DNA of 64,000 nt from DASQJL01 sp036380835. GTDB taxonomy: Bacteria > Eisenbacteria > RBG-16-71-46 > SZUA-252. Made by a program: the position numbers and the translations under genes. Location of the stretch: contig DASVDZ010000031.1 of the NCBI GenBank assembly GCA_036380835.1, positions 1 to 64,000 of the forward strand. The letters are read 5' to 3'. Positions 59,912 to 64,000 of this stretch are shown here, in pieces; positions within the stretch are counted from its first letter, which is position 1, and each line of letters begins with the position of its first letter. Under the pieces are notes generated by a model that saw nothing but the letters and a program-made list of their open reading frames with translations, made no database searches and was not told where the DNA came from.

Positions 59912-59951
59912 GTTGAAACCACGTCGGTGTTTCGTACAACCAGCAGGTAAC
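59884..59951 (-). ncRNA. Putative short RNA or attenuated leader upstream of cspA
   Basis: Between the predicted start near 59951 and the terminator at 59884 lies about 68 nt without a plausible coding frame. CCTGC near its 5' end (59943-59947) could pair with GCAGG in the terminator's first arm, an alternative to termination. Existence as a discrete RNA is inferred, not shown. Confidence 0.4.
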
Positions 59952-59958
59952 GATACGG

Positions 59959-59987
59959 AGTATCGGCCGGAATCCTCGACTTGTAAA
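59959..59987 (-). promoter_or_regulatory. Candidate sigma-70-type promoter upstream of cspA
   Basis: On the minus strand TTTACA (59982-59987, 5 of 6) and GATACT (59959-59964, 4 of 6) are separated by 17 bp. The -10 overlaps a perfect CGATAC-nnn-GTATCG inverted repeat (59951-59965), which could be an operator. Confidence 0.6.
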
Positions 59988-60019
59988 GCACTATTTTCGG
60001 CCCCCGCGCGCGCGCTAAG

Positions 60020-61087
60020 ATGGGCGGCGCCATGGACGAGACGCCGCTCCGCATCGGAATCCTCTACGACGAATGGCACGAGACGGTGGACGCCGACGCC
60101 GGGGCGCCCGCCGCGCCGAGCGGAGGGCGCCGGCGGAAGCGCGAGAAGAGCGACCGCGAGGAGATCTTCGACGCGCTCCGGAAGTTCGGGCACGATCCCA
60201 AGTACCTCTGCCTCGACGGCCGGAGGCGCTCCCTCGTGGCCCTCGCGCGCGCCGACGTCGATCTGATCTTCAACCTGACCGAGAGCTACGCCGGCGACGA
60301 CACGAAGGACATCCACCTCGCGGCCTATCTCGATCTGCTCGGGTTCCCCTACACGGGATCGGGACCCGCCGGGCTCCATCTCGCGCAGGACAAGGCGGTG
60401 GCGAAGCGGCTCTTCGAATTCCACGGGATAAGGACGCCGCGCTTCGCGGCCGTCTACCGCGGCCGTCTCGACTCCTCGCACGACGTCCAGTTCCCCGTGA
60501 TCGTGAAGCCGAAGCGGGAGGACGGCTCGATCGGGATCGAGTTCAACGCGGTCGCCGGGTCGATCAAGGAGCTGATGGAGCGGATCGACGCGCTCCACGC
60601 CGACCTCGACTCGCCCGTGCTGATCGAGGAGTACATCGAGGGCCGGGAGCTCTACGTCGGGGTCCTGGGCAACGATCCGCCGCAGGCGCTTCCGATCGTC
60701 GAGCTCGACCTCGCCGATCTTCCCGAGGGCGCCCCGCGGATCGCGGGCACCGAGGTGAAGTGGGAGCGCGGCACGGAGGCCTATCAGCGGACGAAGCTCC
60801 GCCTCCCCGACGACCTGTCGGAGGAGACCGCGGTGGCGATCCAGGAGACCGCCGTCCGCGCCTGCCGCGCCCTCGACGTGCGCGACTACGCGCGCGTGGA
60901 TCTCCGCCTGGCGCCCGACGGGACGTGGTACACGCTCGAGGTGAACCCCAATCCCTGGCTCCACTCGACGGCGGAGTTCGCGATGGCGGCGAAGGCGGCC
61001 GGGCGAGACCACGCCTCGCTCATCCAGGAGATCGTCCGGACGGCGACGTCCCGCTCCCACCCGGGGCCCTACTCGCTCGTCCGTTGA
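60020..61087 (+). CDS. ATP-grasp ligase, D-alanine--D-alanine ligase-like
   Basis: A 355-residue ATP-grasp enzyme; a second ATG at 60032 is equally possible. N-terminal RIGILYDEW is followed by a charged linker and DLIFNLTESYAGDDTKD, FPYTGSGPAGLHLAQDKAVAKRLF, FPVIVKPKREDGSIGI (ATP-binding Lys), PVLIEEYIEGRELYVGVLG and the Mg site YARVDLRLAPDGTWYTLEVNPNPWL. It joins a carboxylate to an amine with ATP. The catalytic core is Ddl-like, but the N-terminus lacks the usual Ddl GGxSxE loop, so the substrate may not be D-alanine. It overlaps the convergent next gene by 68 bp. Confidence 0.87.
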   Translation: MGGAMDETPLRIGILYDEWHETVDADAGAPAAPSGGRRRKREKSDREEIFDALRKFGHDPKYLCLDGRRRSLVALARADVDLIFNLTESYAGDDTKDIHLAAYLDLLGFPYTGSGPAGLHLAQDKAVAKRLFEFHGIRTPRFAAVYRGRLDSSHDVQFPVIVKPKREDGSIGIEFNAVAGSIKELMERIDALHADLDSPVLIEEYIEGRELYVGVLGNDPPQALPIVELDLADLPEGAPRIAGTEVKWERGTEAYQRTKLRLPDDLSEETAVAIQETAVRACRALDVRDYARVDLRLAPDGTWYTLEVNPNPWLHSTAEFAMAAKAAGRDHASLIQEIVRTATSRSHPGPYSLVR

Positions 61088-62636
61088 GGAGCGCCCCGAG
61101 CACGTTTCGCGTGATCCGCCTCGCGTCCTCGCTCGCCCGCGCGGGACGCGCCGCCGGCGCCCCCCAGTCGTCGAGCCCCCACGCCCACTGGATGGTCCCC
61201 GCGGCGAAGACGACCGCGCCCGACGCGGCGGCGTAGACGGTCGCCTCGCTCGCCTCGCCGCCGCCGTCCCGGAATCGGACCGGCGACCGCGCCAGAACGG
61301 AGAGGCCGGGCGGAGACCAGCGCGCGTACAGGGAATCGCCGGCGAATGACCGGTCGATCTCGTAGCCCACGAGCCCCCGGATCGCCTCGCTTCCTCCCTC
61401 CGCGATGCCGGTGCCGGCGTAGACCCACGAGCCGCGGGCCGCCGCGCGGGGGACGAAGTCGGCCTCCACGTCGCTCTCCGCGCGCGGGGTCATGACGCCG
61501 AGGAGCGCGACCTCGGGGCGGCGCGGGTGGAGATCGCGGAACCGGACCGTGAGGTCGCGGTCCGCGGCGGTGTTCCAGAGCGAGTCGCGCGTGTAGTCCT
61601 TGGAGCAGAAGATCACGCGGCGCGGGGAGCCGTCCGCGGACGCCTCGAGCCGCACCTGCCAGTAGCCCGTGTTGGCGCCGAAGCAGGCGATCCCCGTACC
61701 GTGGTCGCGCGCCGCCTCGAGGCGATCCCGCTCTCCCCGCGACCAGTACTCGTCGTGCCCCGCCAGGATCACGCCGCGCCGCCCCGCGGCGAGCGCGCTG
61801 TCGGCGTCGAGGTCGAGTCCCGTCGCGTAGGCGACGTCGTATCCCCTCCGCTCGAGCCAGCGGATCATCGGATACTCCCAGCCGCCCCGGTACGGCCCGT
61901 GCGTCACGGTGAGGAGCTCGCCCGCTCCGAGCCCCGCCCACGCGCCCGGCCCGCTCGCGTACGGGCGGTCGAACGACACGCGGAGGGCGCGGCGCCCACC
62001 GTCGCTGTTGAAGTCGTAGAGGCTCGTGCCGCCCCACGCGTTGTACGCCTGCCACGTGGAGACCGCGAGCGGGAAGAGGAGCGGCGCGCGCCGGTCCGGC
62101 CTCTCACGGATGACGAACGGGACGTAGGCCTGCTTGCCGTCGTCCGAGGCGGTGAGCCGCGCGAGGTAGACGCCGGTCGGCCAGTCCACTCCCACGACGA
62201 CGCGCGCCGACACGGGCCACGCGCACGTGACGAGGCCGTCCTCCGGCCGCGGCGCGGGCCGGGCCCGCGCGCCGCCGGGGACCCGCGCCTGCCTCGCGAC
62301 GAGCCGGGCGCCGCGGCCCCCATACCAACCCAAACGGTAGACGTCGATATCCAACCACGAGGAGGCCGTGCTGACGTGGAGCGCGACCGTTTCCCCGGGG
62401 GCCGCGCTCGAGGGCGAGGCGTATCCCTCGATTTCGTTGCGGGTGGCGGGGTTAACCAGGCCCCAATCGCCCGACCCGGCGCGGGCGTTCTCGAGCGCGA
62501 TCGGCGTCTCTGCGTTTCGTCCGCAGCCGGCCGGCAGCAGGACCAGCGACAGGAGGAGGCCGAGCCGCCTTGACAGCCCTCCGTGAATTCGGGAACATGG
62601 CCCGAAGTCGGTTCGTAGTGCCCCTGTCCCCCGCAC
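61020..62636 (-). CDS. N,N-dimethylformamidase beta-subunit-like lipoprotein
   Basis: A 538-residue protein with a lipoprotein-type signal (LVLLPAGC, Cys at about residue 38). The body matches the N,N-dimethylformamidase beta-subunit family: an N-terminal Ig-like part with DIDVYRLGWYGGRGARLV, then TWQAYNAWGGTSLYDF, VILAGHDEYWSRGERDRLEAARDHGTG and FGANTGYWQVRLE. Most family members are not known amidases; the name reflects fold. The GTG at 62636 is the only reasonable start. Its last 68 bp run into the ATP-grasp gene on the other strand. Confidence 0.85.
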   Translation of the reverse strand: MRGTGALRTDFGPCSRIHGGLSRRLGLLLSLVLLPAGCGRNAETPIALENARAGSGDWGLVNPATRNEIEGYASPSSAAPGETVALHVSTASSWLDIDVYRLGWYGGRGARLVARQARVPGGARARPAPRPEDGLVTCAWPVSARVVVGVDWPTGVYLARLTASDDGKQAYVPFVIRERPDRRAPLLFPLAVSTWQAYNAWGGTSLYDFNSDGGRRALRVSFDRPYASGPGAWAGLGAGELLTVTHGPYRGGWEYPMIRWLERRGYDVAYATGLDLDADSALAAGRRGVILAGHDEYWSRGERDRLEAARDHGTGIACFGANTGYWQVRLEASADGSPRRVIFCSKDYTRDSLWNTAADRDLTVRFRDLHPRRPEVALLGVMTPRAESDVEADFVPRAAARGSWVYAGTGIAEGGSEAIRGLVGYEIDRSFAGDSLYARWSPPGLSVLARSPVRFRDGGGEASEATVYAAASGAVVFAAGTIQWAWGLDDWGAPAARPARASEDARRITRNVLGALLNGRASRAPGGSGTSPSGRSPG

Positions 62637-62668
62637 GCCGTCCTCACACCTTCCTAAGGAGAGATGGA

Positions 62669-64000
62669 ATGATCCCAGTGGTTGCTCGCCGCCGCTCGCG
62701 GAATCTCGATCCCGCGGCGCGGATCCGCCGCGCGGCCGGCCTTCTCGCGATCGTCGCCGCCTTGGTCACGGCGCCGGCCGCGCTGGCGGCCGTCAAGCCG
62801 CCGCAGGTCCGGCTCGACTTCGAAAAGTACACCCTTCCGAACGGCCTCGAGGTGATTCTTCGCGAGGACCATCGCCTCCCCAACGTGGCCGTGAACATCT
62901 GGTACCACGTCGGCCCCGCCAACGAGACCGAGGGACGCACGGGCTTCGCGCATCTCTTCGAGCACATGATGTTCCAGTCCTCGGGCCACGTGGGCGAGGA
63001 CCAGATCTGGAAGTACCTCGAGGGGGCGGGGGCCTCCTTCATCAACGGCTCGACCGATTTCGACCGCACGAACTACCTCGAGGACATGCCGGCGAGCGGC
63101 CTCGAGATGGCGCTCTGGCTCGAGAGCGACCGGATGGGCTTCCTCCTCGACCGCCTCACCGGCCCGTCGCTCGCGAACCAGCAGGACGTCGTCCGGAACG
63201 AGCGGCGCCAGAGCATCGAGAACGCGCCCTATCAGCTCGCCGAGGAGGAGATGTGGCACCAGCTCTTCCCGAAGGGGCACCCGTACTACGCGGACGTGAT
63301 CGGCTCCCATGAGGACGTGCAGGCGGCCAAACTCGAGGACGTGAAGGAGTTTTTCCGCCGCTACTACTGCCCCAACAACGCGAGCCTCGTGATCATCGGC
63401 GACATCGACAAGGCGAAGACGAAGGCGATGGTCCAGAAGTACTTCGGGACGCTGCCGCGCGGAGCCGACGTGCCGCCCATCACCGCGACGACGCCGCCGA
63501 TCACGTCCGAGAAGCGTCTCGCCCTGACCGACAACGTGCAGCTCCCCCATCTCAACATGGGCTGGATCACGTCGCCGATCTTCAAGCCCGGCGACGCCGA
63601 CGCGGTGGTCGCCGCCAACATCCTCGGCCAGGGCAAGGCGAGCCGCCTCTACAAGGCGCTCGTCTACGACAAGCAGGTCGCGCAGAGCGTGAGCGTCGAC
63701 CAGCAGTCGCTCCAGCTCGGCTCGGTCTTCACGATCAGCGTGACGCTCAAGCCCGACCAGAAGCCGGACGACGTGGCGAAGCTGGTCGACGCGGAGCTGG
63801 ACCGCTTCGCGAGCGAGGGGCCGACGCAGGCCGAGGTGGACGCCTCGCAGAACGCGATCTACTCGCAGATGGTATTCAGCCTCGAGCAGATCGGCGGCTT
63901 CGACGGCCTCGCCGACCGGTTCAACCGCTACAACCAGTTCCTCCACGATCCCGGGTACCTCAACAAGGACATGGCGCGCTACGCCGCCGTGACGCCGGCG
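62669..64000 (+). CDS. M16-family zinc metallopeptidase, N-terminal part
   Basis: 444 codons of a gene running off the right edge, read from the sequence. ATG 62669 has AAGGAGAG upstream; residues 1-41 are a signal peptide (PAALAA). The inverted zinc motif HLFEHMM (HxxEH), with the downstream Glu in NERRQSIENAPY, is intact, so this is the catalytic half (like PqqL/insulinase-type processing peptidases). The second, non-catalytic M16 domain begins near residue 210 and continues past the edge. Probably periplasmic or secreted. Divergent from the dimethylformamidase-like gene, 32 bp apart. Confidence 0.94.
   Translation, partial: MIPVVARRRSRNLDPAARIRRAAGLLAIVAALVTAPAALAAVKPPQVRLDFEKYTLPNGLEVILREDHRLPNVAVNIWYHVGPANETEGRTGFAHLFEHMMFQSSGHVGEDQIWKYLEGAGASFINGSTDFDRTNYLEDMPASGLEMALWLESDRMGFLLDRLTGPSLANQQDVVRNERRQSIENAPYQLAEEEMWHQLFPKGHPYYADVIGSHEDVQAAKLEDVKEFFRRYYCPNNASLVIIGDIDKAKTKAMVQKYFGTLPRGADVPPITATTPPITSEKRLALTDNVQLPHLNMGWITSPIFKPGDADAVVAANILGQGKASRLYKALVYDKQVAQSVSVDQQSLQLGSVFTISVTLKPDQKPDDVAKLVDAELDRFASEGPTQAEVDASQNAIYSQMVFSLEQIGGFDGLADRFNRYNQFLHDPGYLNKDMARYAAVTPA

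Noticed and set aside
59485..60054. A 189-codon minus-strand frame spanning cspA in another frame
   Set aside because: It reads through the cspA gene and the terminator hairpin and shows no family similarity; cspA itself is unmistakable.
1..64000. CRISPR arrays, tRNA or rRNA genes, insertion sequences, prophage
   Set aside because: No direct-repeat array, cloverleaf, rRNA core, transposase or phage protein was seen on either strand.

Overview
The window is very GC-rich (roughly 70% by eye) and densely coded, mostly in short operons. High GC, a PorU/PorV-type secretion pair, a metalloprotease with a Por-type C-terminal sorting domain, and KorAB suggest an environmental bacterium of the Fibrobacteres-Chlorobi-Bacteroidetes group, perhaps Candidatus Eisenbacteria or a relative. 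This placement is inference from gene content. There is no rRNA, tRNA, CRISPR array, insertion sequence or phage gene. No gene-free stretch exceeds 300 bases; the longest (59772-60019) holds a promoter, an intrinsic terminator and a leader hairpin upstream of a cold-shock gene.

Layout. 1-11038 (minus): envelope/secretion block with a secreted beta-propeller fragment, two DUF5683-like proteins, an M6-like metalloprotease, PorV-like barrel protein and PorU-like C25 peptidase. 11035-15717 (minus): Trm112-like zinc ribbon, accA and dnaE, lying upstream of porU in the direction of transcription. 15850-20908: pyrE, a class A penicillin-binding protein and a zinc-finger membrane protein. 21077-25448: ferredoxin and nadA, divergent from korAB. 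25465-31630: rhomboid protease, GlmU-like protein, HAD 5'-nucleotidase, class III aminotransferase and EamA transporter. 31678-38190: a giant GreA-domain protein, superoxide dismutase, a small lipoprotein behind a sigma-54-type promoter, two secreted three-cysteine paralogues and a GH113-like protein. 38175-44355: class I aminotransferase, then a minus-strand tyrosine/homogentisate operon (hpd, fah, hmgA, flavin reductase, hisN-like). 44562-46601: cytochrome oxidase subunit III, a lipoprotein and a TPR-zincin protein. 46617-53693 (minus): HtrA-like protease, then TolC, adaptor and RND pump. 53847-62636: alpha/beta hydrolase behind a micro-ORF, glpD-glpK, SDR, methyltransferase, cspA, ATP-grasp ligase and a dimethylformamidase-beta-like lipoprotein. 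The window ends inside an M16 peptidase gene.

How the genes work together. PorU and PorV are the outer-membrane end of a type IX-like secretion route, and the adjacent M6 protease looks like its cargo. KorAB reduces ferredoxin with 2-oxoacids, and a ferredoxin gene lies nearby. The hpd-fah-hmgA genes carry tyrosine-derived 4-hydroxyphenylpyruvate to fumarate and acetoacetate, except for the isomerase step. glpD-glpK feed glycerol to dihydroxyacetone phosphate. TolC, adaptor and pump form one tripartite exporter. Many gene junctions use 4-nt NTGA overlaps, and GTG/TTG starts are common, so several starts given here are judgement calls and are flagged.
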